Of a DNA stretch of 51,267 nucleotides, positions 43,944-51,267 are shown piece after piece. A model generated the notes under the pieces. The model worked only from the letters and a program-made list of their open reading frames with translations. It searched no databases and was not told the DNA's origin. Position numbers and translations under genes: made by a program. The stretch spans positions 1 through 51,267 of the forward strand of contig CACKOH010000007.1 of NCBI GenBank assembly GCA_902601785.1, read 5' to 3'. Numbering within the stretch: the stretch's first letter is position 1; every line of letters begins with the position of its first letter. This DNA is from an uncultured Pelagibacteraceae bacterium. GTDB lineage: Bacteria > Pseudomonadota > Alphaproteobacteria > Pelagibacterales > Pelagibacteraceae.

Positions 43944-44615
43944 ATGAAAAAAAAAATCATTATCTTTGGTTCAGGTTATCATGCAATTGTTATTTATTTT
44001 GAGATTTTAAAGCAAAAAAAATATAGTTTTTTAGGATTTTATGATGAAAAAAATAATAATAAGATAATTTTAAAATACAAAAATAAACGTGAAAATAACT
44101 TATATAAAGATAAAAAATTTAAAATTAATAATTATAAAGGACTTGGGATAATCGGTGTAGGCCATAATCATATACGTAGAGATCTGTACAACTACATACT
44201 AAAAAAAAATAAAAAAATTTTATGGGAAACGATTATCTCTCAAAATTCGAAAATATCACTCAATGTAAAAATTGGTGAGGGTTGTTTTATTATGTCAGGA
44301 TGTATAATAAACAATAATACTATAATTGAAAATCATTGCTGTGTAAATACCAGGGCAAGTTTGGATCATGACAATTATTTGGAAAAATTTGCAAGTGTTG
44401 GACCTGGTGTTATAACAGGTGGAAATGTAAAAATACAGTCCGAAAGTTATATTGGAATAGGTTCTGTGATTAAAAATAATATACTCATTGGAAAAAACAC
44501 TGTTGTTGGCGGTGGCTCATTTGTTTTAAAAAATTGTCTTAGTAATTCTTTATATTTTGGAAGCCCAGCACGAAAAATAAAAAAAATAAATAAGAAATTT
44601 AATTATTTAAAATAA
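43944..44615 (+). CDS. NeuD/PglD-like sugar O- or N-acyltransferase
   Basis: Two-domain acyltransferase. The N-terminal half is a nucleotide-binding fold starting KKKIIIFGSGYHAIVIYFEI (2-21), as in PglD and NeuD, with FLGFYDEKN and GLGIIGVGHNHIRRDL. The C-terminal half is a left-handed beta helix of hexapeptide repeats: NSKISLNVKIGEGCFIMSG, CVNTRASLDHDN (the catalytic histidine is probably in DHDN), VGPGVITGGNVKIQSESYIG, IGKNTVVGGGS and GSPARKIKK. 223 aa. It probably acetylates an amino sugar of the surface glycan. The gene switches to the plus strand, divergent from the formyltransferase. Confidence 0.85.
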   Translation: MKKKIIIFGSGYHAIVIYFEILKQKKYSFLGFYDEKNNNKIILKYKNKRENNLYKDKKFKINNYKGLGIIGVGHNHIRRDLYNYILKKNKKILWETIISQNSKISLNVKIGEGCFIMSGCIINNNTIIENHCCVNTRASLDHDNYLEKFASVGPGVITGGNVKIQSESYIGIGSVIKNNILIGKNTVVGGGSFVLKNCLSNSLYFGSPARKIKKINKKFNYLK

Positions 44616-44618
44616 ATT

Positions 44619-45587
44619 TTATTTCATTCTTTTTATTATCTCAGAATGATCAACTCTTGCTATTTCAAGGTTTGAGTTATTTATTCTTTTCATTCCTTTA
44701 TTTTTTTCTACAATCATAGTTTCTTTAAATCCAATTTTTATCCCCAGCTGATTTAAAATTTCCAAAGTTTGTAAATCATAATTTCCACATGGATGTGACA
44801 TATAGCTAATTAATTCCTTATCCTTTTTAAGTATATTAGAAATAATATCTAAACATTTTTTATATTCATGTTTTTGCTTCATAGGTGTTAAATTTTCAAA
44901 TTTAGTTGGGTGATTATGCGAATGTAAGCCGACTAAATGCCCAAGGGAGTCGAGTTTTACTAAATCTTTTTTAGAAAAAAATAATTTAGAATACAGCTGA
45001 GATATATCTAATTTTTTTTTTTTAATCATTTTTAACATTATCGAGTCGTATTTTTTTTTAGAAAGAAAATTATCTCTAATTAATCTAAATTTAAGATCTT
45101 CAACTGAAAAAACTGGAAATTTTTTTATTTGAAATTTTAATATTTTACTATTTTTTTTAAAAAAATATTTTAAATCTACATCTAAATTTAAATAAAAATC
45201 ATTATAAAATAAGTTTATGTTTTCATAAAAATTTGTTCTAAAATATCGAAAAATCTCTAAGTTATCTGGTTTTCCGACAAAAATTGAAGTATAAACAAAA
45301 AAAAAACTTTTAATTTTTAATTCTTCTAAAACAGGTAAAGCTACATCAAATTGACATTTTATCCCATCATCAAACGTAAGACAAGTTTCATTATCTTTAA
45401 GTTTATTGGCAATTAATTTTTCATAAAAAACATTAGCGTTAAGTATATTTTTCCTTCCAATAAACTTTATTATTTTTAAAAGTTGATCTCTTGAAATAGA
45501 TCCCTGTCCTTTTGAATGTATTTTATTATCATGAAAATGATGGAACATAATCCCATGATAAAATCTGTTTGATCGATTAAAATACAT
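44619..45587 (-). CDS. Polysaccharide deacetylase-like protein (NodB fold)
   Basis: Carbohydrate esterase 4-like protein predicted to remove acetyl groups or to act on another N-substituent. Metal-binding motif 1 is CLTFDDGIKCQFD (D73/D74), motif 2 GLHSHNHPTKFENL (HSxxH type), and a late SYMSHPCGNYDLQTLEIL matches motif 3. VLEELKIKSFFFVYTSIF follows motif 1 as usual. 322 aa, with an insertion between motifs 1 and 2 (about 100-190) that is very Lys/Phe-rich. Convergent with the acyltransferase, 3 bp apart. No signal peptide is seen, so a cytoplasmic action on lipid-linked or nucleotide sugar is possible. Confidence 0.8.
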   Translation of the reverse strand: MYFNRSNRFYHGIMFHHFHDNKIHSKGQGSISRDQLLKIIKFIGRKNILNANVFYEKLIANKLKDNETCLTFDDGIKCQFDVALPVLEELKIKSFFFVYTSIFVGKPDNLEIFRYFRTNFYENINLFYNDFYLNLDVDLKYFFKKNSKILKFQIKKFPVFSVEDLKFRLIRDNFLSKKKYDSIMLKMIKKKKLDISQLYSKLFFSKKDLVKLDSLGHLVGLHSHNHPTKFENLTPMKQKHEYKKCLDIISNILKKDKELISYMSHPCGNYDLQTLEILNQLGIKIGFKETMIVEKNKGMKRINNSNLEIARVDHSEIIKRMK

Positions 45588-45674
45588 TATAATTTATAGA
45601 ATAATTAAATTTGAGTATTTACTTATGAACGTTATTAACTAAGTTAAATTTATAATCAACATTATAAATTATTC

Positions 45675-46547
45675 ATGAAAAAGAAAATTGCTCTAATTAT
45701 TTGTTATTTTTTATTCTTAATAGATAAAATTTTTTATATTTTTGGAGGAAAAAATTTCTCATTGTATTTAAAAGATCACTTAGATTTTAGATCGTACAAA
45801 AAAATCAAATTTGGGAAGCATGAATTAAAGTTTTTTATTCCCTCCAAAATATCTGAATGGAGGGTAAATACATTATTTGAAAAAGAACCCGATACAATTC
45901 AATGGATAAATAATTTCAAATGTTATAATAACGAAATAATTTTTTGGGATATTGGATCTAATATTGGAATTTTTTCTTTATATGCTGCTAAGATTCATCG
46001 GAAATGTAAAATTTACTCATTTGAACCTTCAACTAGTAACTTAAGAATATTAAGTAGAAACATTGATATTAATAATTTGAGTAAAAAAATTAAAATTATG
46101 AATTTACCATTAGGAAATATTAATAATAAATTTTTAAACTTTAAAGAAACTCATTTCCAAGAAGGAGCAGCATTAAATACATTTGGAACAGATTATAATT
46201 TTGAAGGAAAAAAATTTTTACCAGAAATAAATTATGAATTAATGGGTATAACGATTGACTATCTTCTGGAAAAAAAGATTATAGAAAAACCAAATTATAT
46301 TAAAATAGATGTAGATGGTACTGAACATTTAATTTTAGATGGTGCAAAAAAAACCCTAAAATATTCGTCACTTAAAAGCATATTAATAGAAGTAAATAAA
46401 AATTTTAAAAGTCAACACCTATCAATATTAAAAACAATGAAAAAAAATAATTTTAAAATTTCTTTGAACGAAAAATCAACAAGTTATTCATCAAATGATC
46501 AATTTTTTTATACGAATAACTATATCTTTAATAAGAAAAAAATTTAG
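45675..46547 (+). CDS. FkbM-family methyltransferase
   Basis: SAM-dependent methyltransferase of the FkbM type, often found in polysaccharide clusters where it O-methylates sugars. The SAM motif is IIFWDIGSNIGIFSLYAAKI near 94-113, followed by KIYSFEPSTSNLRILSRNI and the late YIKIDVDGTEHLILDGAKKT and SLKSILIEVNKNF, which are the FkbM pattern. The N-terminus has a hydrophobic stretch (KIALIICYFLFLIDKIFYIF) that may be a membrane anchor. 290 aa. It begins a plus-strand run of four genes up to 49155; its stop is 2 bp from the sulfotransferase start. Confidence 0.85.
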   Translation: MKKKIALIICYFLFLIDKIFYIFGGKNFSLYLKDHLDFRSYKKIKFGKHELKFFIPSKISEWRVNTLFEKEPDTIQWINNFKCYNNEIIFWDIGSNIGIFSLYAAKIHRKCKIYSFEPSTSNLRILSRNIDINNLSKKIKIMNLPLGNINNKFLNFKETHFQEGAALNTFGTDYNFEGKKFLPEINYELMGITIDYLLEKKIIEKPNYIKIDVDGTEHLILDGAKKTLKYSSLKSILIEVNKNFKSQHLSILKTMKKNNFKISLNEKSTSYSSNDQFFYTNNYIFNKKKI

Positions 46548-46549
46548 AT

Positions 46550-47605
46550 ATGAAAAATTATATTAAAAATTTTTTAAAAAAAAATTTAAGTAAAGATAAT
46601 TACAATAAAATTTTGATTGTAGTTAGCTATTTTAATAATTTTATATTTTATATTAATTTTTTATTTAAAAAGTTTAAATATAAAAATATAAAATTTAAAA
46701 AAATAAAAAGTAATTTAATAATTATTTCGCAAGTACAAAGGTCTGGGGGAACATTGTTAAGTCAATTATTTGACTCACACCCTCAAATTCATTCGTATCC
46801 AAGCGAGCTGAAATTAACAAAACCTAAATTTGATTGGACAAAAAAAATGAACTTTGTGACTTTCTACAATGATCCATTGTTAGTAAGTTCAGCAAAATAC
46901 AACAATTATAAAAAAGATGGATCAGGAATTAAAGCCCATTTAAAAAATACAAATGAATTTAAATTCGACTTTTTTCTCCAGAATTTAATCTTTAATAAAT
47001 TAAAAATTAAAAATAATCTTAAAGAAAATTTAAGTGCCTATTTCACAAGCTTTTTTAATTCATTTAAAAATTACAAAAATTTGATTGGACATAAAAAATA
47101 TATTGTCACTTTTTTACCAAGATTTGTATTGATGGACGAAAATATTAATTTATTCTTCAAATCATACACTAATGGCAAAATAATATGTATAATTCGATCT
47201 CCCACGAGTTGGTTAGCTAGTTGTATTAATCACTCGGATGAATACAAAAAAAATCCTATTAATACTTTAATGCTATGGAAAATGAATGCATTAATGACTC
47301 TTAAGGCAAAAAAAAAATTCAAAAAAAATGTTATTATTATTGATTTTAAAGATCTTATTTATCAAACAGAAAATACAATAAGAAAAATATGTAAAGAAAT
47401 TAAAATCAATTATCATGAAAATATGCGTCGACCAAGTTTTAATGGTGAACGAATTAGAAGTAACTCAAGTTTTAAAACTAGCTTTGGAAAAATTGATAAA
47501 ACAACTTTAAAGAGAGAAATAAATAAAAAGTATTATAAACAATGTGATGCCATGCTTTATGAATGTAACTATATTCGAAATGATATACTTAAATTTAAAA
47601 TCTGA
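46550..47605 (+). CDS. Sulfotransferase-like protein
   Basis: Predicted PAPS-dependent sulfotransferase. The 5'-phosphosulfate loop reads IIISQVQRSGGTLLSQLFDS (57-76) and HPQIHSYPSELK follows. The 3'-phosphate motif is GKIICIIRSPTSWLASCINH, about residues 208-227, with the conserved Arg-x-Pro and Ser. A hydrophobic stretch at about 21-40 may anchor the N-terminus, as in Golgi-type enzymes. 351 aa. It sits between an FkbM methyltransferase and two unknown proteins, so the target is probably a surface glycan or one of those proteins. PAPS supply genes are not in the window. Confidence 0.78.
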   Translation: MKNYIKNFLKKNLSKDNYNKILIVVSYFNNFIFYINFLFKKFKYKNIKFKKIKSNLIIISQVQRSGGTLLSQLFDSHPQIHSYPSELKLTKPKFDWTKKMNFVTFYNDPLLVSSAKYNNYKKDGSGIKAHLKNTNEFKFDFFLQNLIFNKLKIKNNLKENLSAYFTSFFNSFKNYKNLIGHKKYIVTFLPRFVLMDENINLFFKSYTNGKIICIIRSPTSWLASCINHSDEYKKNPINTLMLWKMNALMTLKAKKKFKKNVIIIDFKDLIYQTENTIRKICKEIKINYHENMRRPSFNGERIRSNSSFKTSFGKIDKTTLKREINKKYYKQCDAMLYECNYIRNDILKFKI

Positions 47606-47642
47606 TAAAATTTGCCAATTCCTAATTTATTTAATTTGAAAT

Positions 47643-48404
47643 ATGAATTTCTTTTTTGGATTTAAAAATAACGATTATGAAACTGAGTTGCAAATACCTA
47701 AATTTCAAAATAAAAATTCTATTAATAAGGAAATCAATTTATATAGTGCAAAAATATCAGGTAAACTCTGGGAAATAAATAAAATTAAAAATTCAGATGA
47801 AGATGATTATTTTTATTTTATAAAAGATAAATTAATTGATAACAAAATAATTTATTTTTTAGCTAAAGACTCAGAAATTAAAAAATCTAAAGAAGAAAAA
47901 TTAATTAAATATAATAAATTTACAGAAACATCACCTGCCTTTAGAGCAAATTTTATAATTAAAAAAAGAAATGGAGGGTTCTCCTCTTACCAATCTGAAT
48001 ATCCTTTCAATATGACGACAAAAAACGGTTCCATTACAAGTGGTACAGCATCGTTAACTAGTAAAAGTGCAAACAAGAATTACATTATTTTTAGAAATAT
48101 ATTTATTGAACCAATAGAAAGACCATTTAATATTTATTTTATAAACTTAAAAACTAACAAAATATTAAAGAAAGATCAGTTTTTTACCAACAGAACCAAT
48201 ATTATAGAGATAGATAATGAATTATTAAAACCTGAAATTTATTTTGTATCAAGTAATTATTTAGGTGTGCCTGTATATTTATCAGAAAAAAATGGTCATT
48301 TATCCTTCGAACATACTCATCCACCTCATGAATATTTTATGAGTCAAAATAAATTTAAAATAATTAAAAAATTTAAAAGTGAAATCAATAAAATCATTAA
48401 TTAA
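47643..48404 (+). CDS. Unknown beta-rich protein A, related to the next gene
   Basis: I do not recognise a named family. The 253-aa protein has no signal peptide and no membrane helix; the sequence alternates short hydrophobic strands, suggesting beta sandwiches. Residues 163-195 (FNIYFINLKTNKILKK, then IIEIDNELL) resemble two parts of the next protein (75-107 and 193 onward). Residues 101-123 (RANFIIKKRNGGFSSYQSEY) align with its 134-154, and the ending YLSEKNGHLSFEHTHPPHEY (212-231) has clustered histidines, possibly a metal site. It is 38 bp downstream of the sulfotransferase and overlaps the next gene by 26 bp. Confidence 0.7.
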   Translation: MNFFFGFKNNDYETELQIPKFQNKNSINKEINLYSAKISGKLWEINKIKNSDEDDYFYFIKDKLIDNKIIYFLAKDSEIKKSKEEKLIKYNKFTETSPAFRANFIIKKRNGGFSSYQSEYPFNMTTKNGSITSGTASLTSKSANKNYIIFRNIFIEPIERPFNIYFINLKTNKILKKDQFFTNRTNIIEIDNELLKPEIYFVSSNYLGVPVYLSEKNGHLSFEHTHPPHEYFMSQNKFKIIKKFKSEINKIIN

Positions 48405-49155
48405 AAAATTTACAAGAAGTGATATATCAATTATTCTTAGAAATAATTTTCGGTTTAAAGAAATCAATTTTAATTTCAAAGATTTTGAATGTCTAACAGT
48501 TAGTGATTGTTTCTTATGGAGGACAGACAATAATTTTAAAACTATTTTTAAATTTTCTGATATATTAAAAATATTCCATAATATTAATAATTCTAAAGTT
48601 GAAATTTATTTTTATACAAAAGATAACAAATTCTTAAAAAAAATACCAATCCAGAATTTAGGATTATCAAATGAAATCATTATAGATGAGAATCTGTTAG
48701 ATATAAAAGATTATGGAAGTTTTTATATTTACCACTTTACCAATGATCAAAAGATAAACGATAATATCATTGCAAACAGATGTTATATTGGCTTTTCTCA
48801 AAATAATAATTTAAGCTCCTTTGTCCATGGGAATGCATTTGCCAAATCTAAAAATATAAATTCAATGAAAAATTTCAAAAAAGATTTTGTCAATACAACT
48901 TTTTTTAAAACTAATCTTTACAGAATACAAAAATCTTTTAAGAATTACGATAAAGTAGAACTTATTTTTTCTAACCCAACTTCGAAAAAATTAAATATTT
49001 CATTTTCAGATATTAATTTTAGCCTCCAAAAAAGTGAATGTAGAAAAATAGAATTAAATAATCAAAATTTAATCGAAATCAAATCGAATTGTTTATTTTT
49101 ACGTCCAACTATTTTTTGTTATAAAAATAATTATCTAGATATTCACCATAGTTAG
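48379..49155 (+). CDS. Unknown beta-rich protein B, related to the previous gene
   Basis: Unrecognised 258-aa protein starting with GTG at 48379, inside the end of protein A. It seems to hold two copies of one beta-rich unit: residues 75-107 (EIYFYTKDNKFLKK ... EIIIDENLL) and 193-250 (ELIFSNPTSKKLNISF ... SNCLFLRPTIFCYKNNYL). A middle block RCYIGFSQNNNLSSFVHGNA (134-153) matches protein A 101-121, and it ends YLDIHHS where protein A has LSFEHTHP. No signal peptide or catalytic motif is clear. It is the last gene of the FkbM-sulfotransferase-A-B run; a convergent PIG-L gene follows after 97 bp. Confidence 0.7.
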   Translation: MKSIKSLIKKFTRSDISIILRNNFRFKEINFNFKDFECLTVSDCFLWRTDNNFKTIFKFSDILKIFHNINNSKVEIYFYTKDNKFLKKIPIQNLGLSNEIIIDENLLDIKDYGSFYIYHFTNDQKINDNIIANRCYIGFSQNNNLSSFVHGNAFAKSKNINSMKNFKKDFVNTTFFKTNLYRIQKSFKNYDKVELIFSNPTSKKLNISFSDINFSLQKSECRKIELNNQNLIEIKSNCLFLRPTIFCYKNNYLDIHHS

Positions 49156-49252
49156 TTTGAATATTGAGATATTAGTCTCTAAAGATTTTTTTTGTTAAAT
49201 AAAAAACTTATAAGAGTACATATTAGTATAAGTAAAATAATTTAACGTATCT

Positions 49253-49924
49253 TTATTTTGATATCAATCTGATAATCTTAAATGCTTCAGCATTTTCTTG
49301 AGAAATATTATTACCTCTATATTTAGCAAGATTTTTTATTCCTTTTTCAGATCTAGGGTGAAAATTATTTTTGATTTGGCTCTTATACTCCCTAAAAGCT
49401 GAAATTTTATTTTTTAAATCTTCATTAGTTAAAATTTCGTAATAATTTGGATGAAAACCTACTAGACCCCACTCAGTTTCTGATAATGTTTCATAACAGA
49501 AAATATTCCTTACTAAATTATCATCTATAGGTCTACATGCTACAAGGGATGCTTCATAAATACACTGATGATCTTTGTGGATATCATTTCCATAGGGTAA
49601 GAAAACTGTTTCACATTTTATTTTCTTTATAAGATTGTTAATTTTTTCTGAAATTTTATAAATAGGATATTGATCTAATTTTGGTGCTGGAAAATTAAAA
49701 AAGAAAACTTTTTTAACTCCTATTCTTTTATTAGCTTTTAAACACTCGTTTCTTATGACCTTAATTTTTGATTTGCTAAATAACTTACTGTCACCTTTTG
49801 ATGCATTAGTCATAACTGCAACATGAATATTTACTTTTAATTTTGAAAATTTACTTATTAATCCACCACACCCAAGTATCTCATCATCTGCATGGGGTGC
49901 TATAATTAAAATATTCTTAAACAT
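49253..49924 (-). CDS. PIG-L/LmbE-family deacetylase
   Basis: Zinc-dependent N-acetylglucosaminyl deacetylase-like enzyme. The metal motif is LIIAPHADDEILGCGGLISK (6-25), a PHADDE version of the common AHPDDE, and the third ligand lies in LPYGNDIHKDHQCIYEASLV (HxDH). The C-terminal part has SQIKNNFHPRSEKGIKNLA. 223 aa. It abuts the GNAT-like gene with 1 bp, both on the minus strand with the glycosyltransferase, so the three probably form one operon that deacetylates and re-acylates a sugar. The actual substrate is unknown. Confidence 0.87.
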   Translation of the reverse strand: MFKNILIIAPHADDEILGCGGLISKFSKLKVNIHVAVMTNASKGDSKLFSKSKIKVIRNECLKANKRIGVKKVFFFNFPAPKLDQYPIYKISEKINNLIKKIKCETVFLPYGNDIHKDHQCIYEASLVACRPIDDNLVRNIFCYETLSETEWGLVGFHPNYYEILTNEDLKNKISAFREYKSQIKNNFHPRSEKGIKNLAKYRGNNISQENAEAFKIIRLISK

Positions 49925-49925
49925 A

Positions 49926-50825
49926 TTAAATTTTTTGAATAAACGTATCTGTATCTCCCATGGAAAAATTTAACGATCTATATTTTGGGATATGATTTAT
50001 TTTATTAATTGGCATTAGATAAGAATTAAACAGTTTGGTGGAGTATTTTTTCAATCTAAGCTTTTTAAACTTTTTTGTTTTTTCTTCATTGATATTAATC
50101 CAAAATATAAATTTCATTTTGTTATTAATTAATCTAATATGATCAAAAAATACATCCTTTTTTCCCAAATGGTCTAATAAGTTATAAATTTTATCTTTTT
50201 TATTGTAATTAAATATTAATAAACTTTTTTTTTCTTCAAATATATGAAAATAATAATTCTCTTTTGGTTTTTTTTTTATATACCTCCAAAAAAAATAATC
50301 AGCATTTTTGTTAATTAAGTTATTTTTTTTATAAATTAGATATTTTTTTAATTGAACGATTTTTGTAAATTTAATTAATTTTATCTTAGTATTTTTATCA
50401 TTGTTATTTGAAACATATATTTTATTTGTGGGGAGTTTTATTAAATTTTGAAATTTTTTATTTGTATGAATATTAGAGTCATTAGGCCAAGTTTGAACAA
50501 ATAATATTTTTCTTTTTTTTAATTTTTTTAAACTGTATTTTAAAAGTGAGCTATAAATATTTTTTCTTCTATATTTTTTATCTACAAAACTTGAGTGTCT
50601 ACTAGCAAAAAAATTTTTGTCATGAGTTTTATATCTTACAAATCCAACATGACCTATTACTTCGTTATTTTTTAATGCCAAAAAACAATAATTTTTATTA
50701 CCAAAATTATAACGCCAAGAATAATACTTATTTGATAATTTTTTCTTAAAATTTTTAAAAAACTTATATTTAATTTGATTAAAATCTTTATTTAAAGATA
50801 CTTCTCTATAATTTACATTAATCAT
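49926..50825 (-). CDS. GNAT-like acyltransferase in glycan cluster
   Basis: Probable N-acyltransferase of the GNAT fold. Residues about 49-110 show the GNAT core: LALKNNEVIGHVGFVRYK, then SSFVDKKYRRKNIYSSLLKY (the acetyl-CoA loop, R-R-K-x-I) and ILFVQTWPNDSNIH. The C-terminal half is a lysine-rich second domain ending FSMGDTDTFIQKI, an ending seen in GNAT-like proteins of glycan clusters. 299 aa. It overlaps the upstream glycosyltransferase by 8 bp and lies 1 bp from PIG-L, so a deacetylase-acyltransferase pair is likely. The second half is not recognised. Confidence 0.7.
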   Translation of the reverse strand: MINVNYREVSLNKDFNQIKYKFFKNFKKKLSNKYYSWRYNFGNKNYCFLALKNNEVIGHVGFVRYKTHDKNFFASRHSSFVDKKYRRKNIYSSLLKYSLKKLKKRKILFVQTWPNDSNIHTNKKFQNLIKLPTNKIYVSNNNDKNTKIKLIKFTKIVQLKKYLIYKKNNLINKNADYFFWRYIKKKPKENYYFHIFEEKKSLLIFNYNKKDKIYNLLDHLGKKDVFFDHIRLINNKMKFIFWININEEKTKKFKKLRLKKYSTKLFNSYLMPINKINHIPKYRSLNFSMGDTDTFIQKI

Positions 50826-51267
50826 TTTTTACAAATTTATAAATTTTTTGATTTATTAAATGTTTAGTGTAATTAATATCAATAGATTTTTGAGCATTAA
50901 TTGTCATAGATTTATATTTTTTTTTATCTAATAAAATTTTTTTTAATTTTAAATAGACCTCATCAATATCATCAAACAGTATTCCATTATAATTATTAAT
51001 TACTAAATCAATATTACCCCTAATTTTTCGACAAATTACCGGAACACTACATGACAATGCTTGTATCAAAGAAACTGGAAGTCCTTCTCTGTAACTAGCA
51101 TGTAACAATAAATCAAATTTTTTTATTTCACTTATTATATCTGTTTTAAAATTATTTAACGAAATATTTTTTAAATTTTTATCTTTCAATATTTTTTGAA
51201 AATAAGTTTTATTGCCACTCCCAAAAGCTCTAAATTCAATTTTATCATTTTTATTACTACAAATCTG
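50818..51267 (-). CDS. Glycosyltransferase, GT4-like, 5' end outside window
   Basis: C-terminal part of a retaining glycosyltransferase; the frame is open to the window edge, reading QICSNKNDKIEFRAFGSGNK before the first possible internal start, so the true start lies beyond 51267. The donor-binding region KKFDLLLHASYREGLPVSLI followed by QALSCSVPVICRKIRGN and YNGILFDDIDEVYLKLKKIL is the GT4 pattern; the EX7E motif has Q in place of the second E (EGLPVSLIQ), a known variant. It adds a sugar to the surface polysaccharide. It overlaps the GNAT-like gene by 8 bp on the same strand. Confidence 0.88.
   Translation of the reverse strand, partial: QICSNKNDKIEFRAFGSGNKTYFQKILKDKNLKNISLNNFKTDIISEIKKFDLLLHASYREGLPVSLIQALSCSVPVICRKIRGNIDLVINNYNGILFDDIDEVYLKLKKILLDKKKYKSMTINAQKSIDINYTKHLINQKIYKFVKND

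Noticed and set aside
49156-49252. Possible terminator GAGA-n6-TCTC followed by a T run after unknown protein B
   Set aside because: The stem has only four base pairs and six bases separate it from the T run; too weak to call in AT-rich DNA.
39688-51267. Mobile element, integrase, insertion sequence or CRISPR array in the variable island
   Set aside because: No transposase or integrase motif, no long direct or inverted repeats and no regularly spaced repeats were found; A/T-run repetition is composition only.

Overview
The window is a very AT-rich, tightly packed bacterial chromosome segment. Its protein families and gene order point to Alphaproteobacteria, and most likely to the SAR11 clade (Candidatus Pelagibacter or a close relative). 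The supporting signs are: extreme AT and lysine/asparagine/isoleucine bias; intergenic gaps near zero or small overlaps; the alphaproteobacterial markers TrcR (DUF1013), the three-part PntAA/PntAB/PntB transhydrogenase and a short aa3 oxidase subunit IV; and an isolated 5S rRNA gene bordering a surface-polysaccharide island, which is how the rRNA genes and hypervariable region 2 of SAR11 genomes are arranged. The taxonomic call is inferred from these features, not from a database search.

Layout. 1-7190: glyQ (cut by the window edge and frameshifted), sppA, ispB, pdxH, aroC, dxs, ispA and xseB, which cover isoprenoid, B6 and chorismate metabolism. 7208-9657: the tRNA t6A enzyme Sua5/TsaC and a two-gene ABC exporter. 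9659-11674: tRNA-Arg(TCG), an RluD-type pseudouridine synthase and the heat-shock sigma factor rpoH. 11671-18061 (minus): purA, thiD, glmM, folP, ftsH. 18125-24124 (minus): tilS, cpoB/ybgF, pal, tolB, tolA, tolR, tolQ, the complete Tol-Pal envelope machine with a strong terminator between pal and cpoB. 24181-27512 (minus): an atypical RuvC-like resolvase, yebC, a YmdB-type phosphoesterase, ygfA, zapA and a coiled-coil protein. ruvA, ruvB and ybgC, often found between ruvC and tolQ, are absent.

27564-35733 (plus): a central-carbon operon (tkt, gap, pgk, class I fba) running into thiE, efp, suhB, rpmE, trcR and rpsU, followed by initiator tRNA-fMet (35740-35816). 35825-39578 (minus): transaldolase-like tal, pntB, pntAB, pntAA, a 36-aa cytochrome oxidase subunit IV and rpmJ (L36). 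39688-51267: a variable surface-glycan island that surrounds the lone 5S rRNA gene (41907-42024). It holds an O-antigen ligase/polymerase, two sugar epimerases, a formyltransferase, a NeuD/PglD-like acyltransferase, a polysaccharide deacetylase, an FkbM methyltransferase, a sulfotransferase, two unknown related beta-rich proteins, a PIG-L deacetylase, a GNAT-like protein and a glycosyltransferase cut by the window end. Strand switches and even lower GC mark this island as different from the core genes to its left.

There is no gene-free stretch longer than about 300 bases. No insertion sequence, integrase, prophage or CRISPR array was seen. The least explained part is the sulfotransferase plus paired unknown proteins at 46550-49155.
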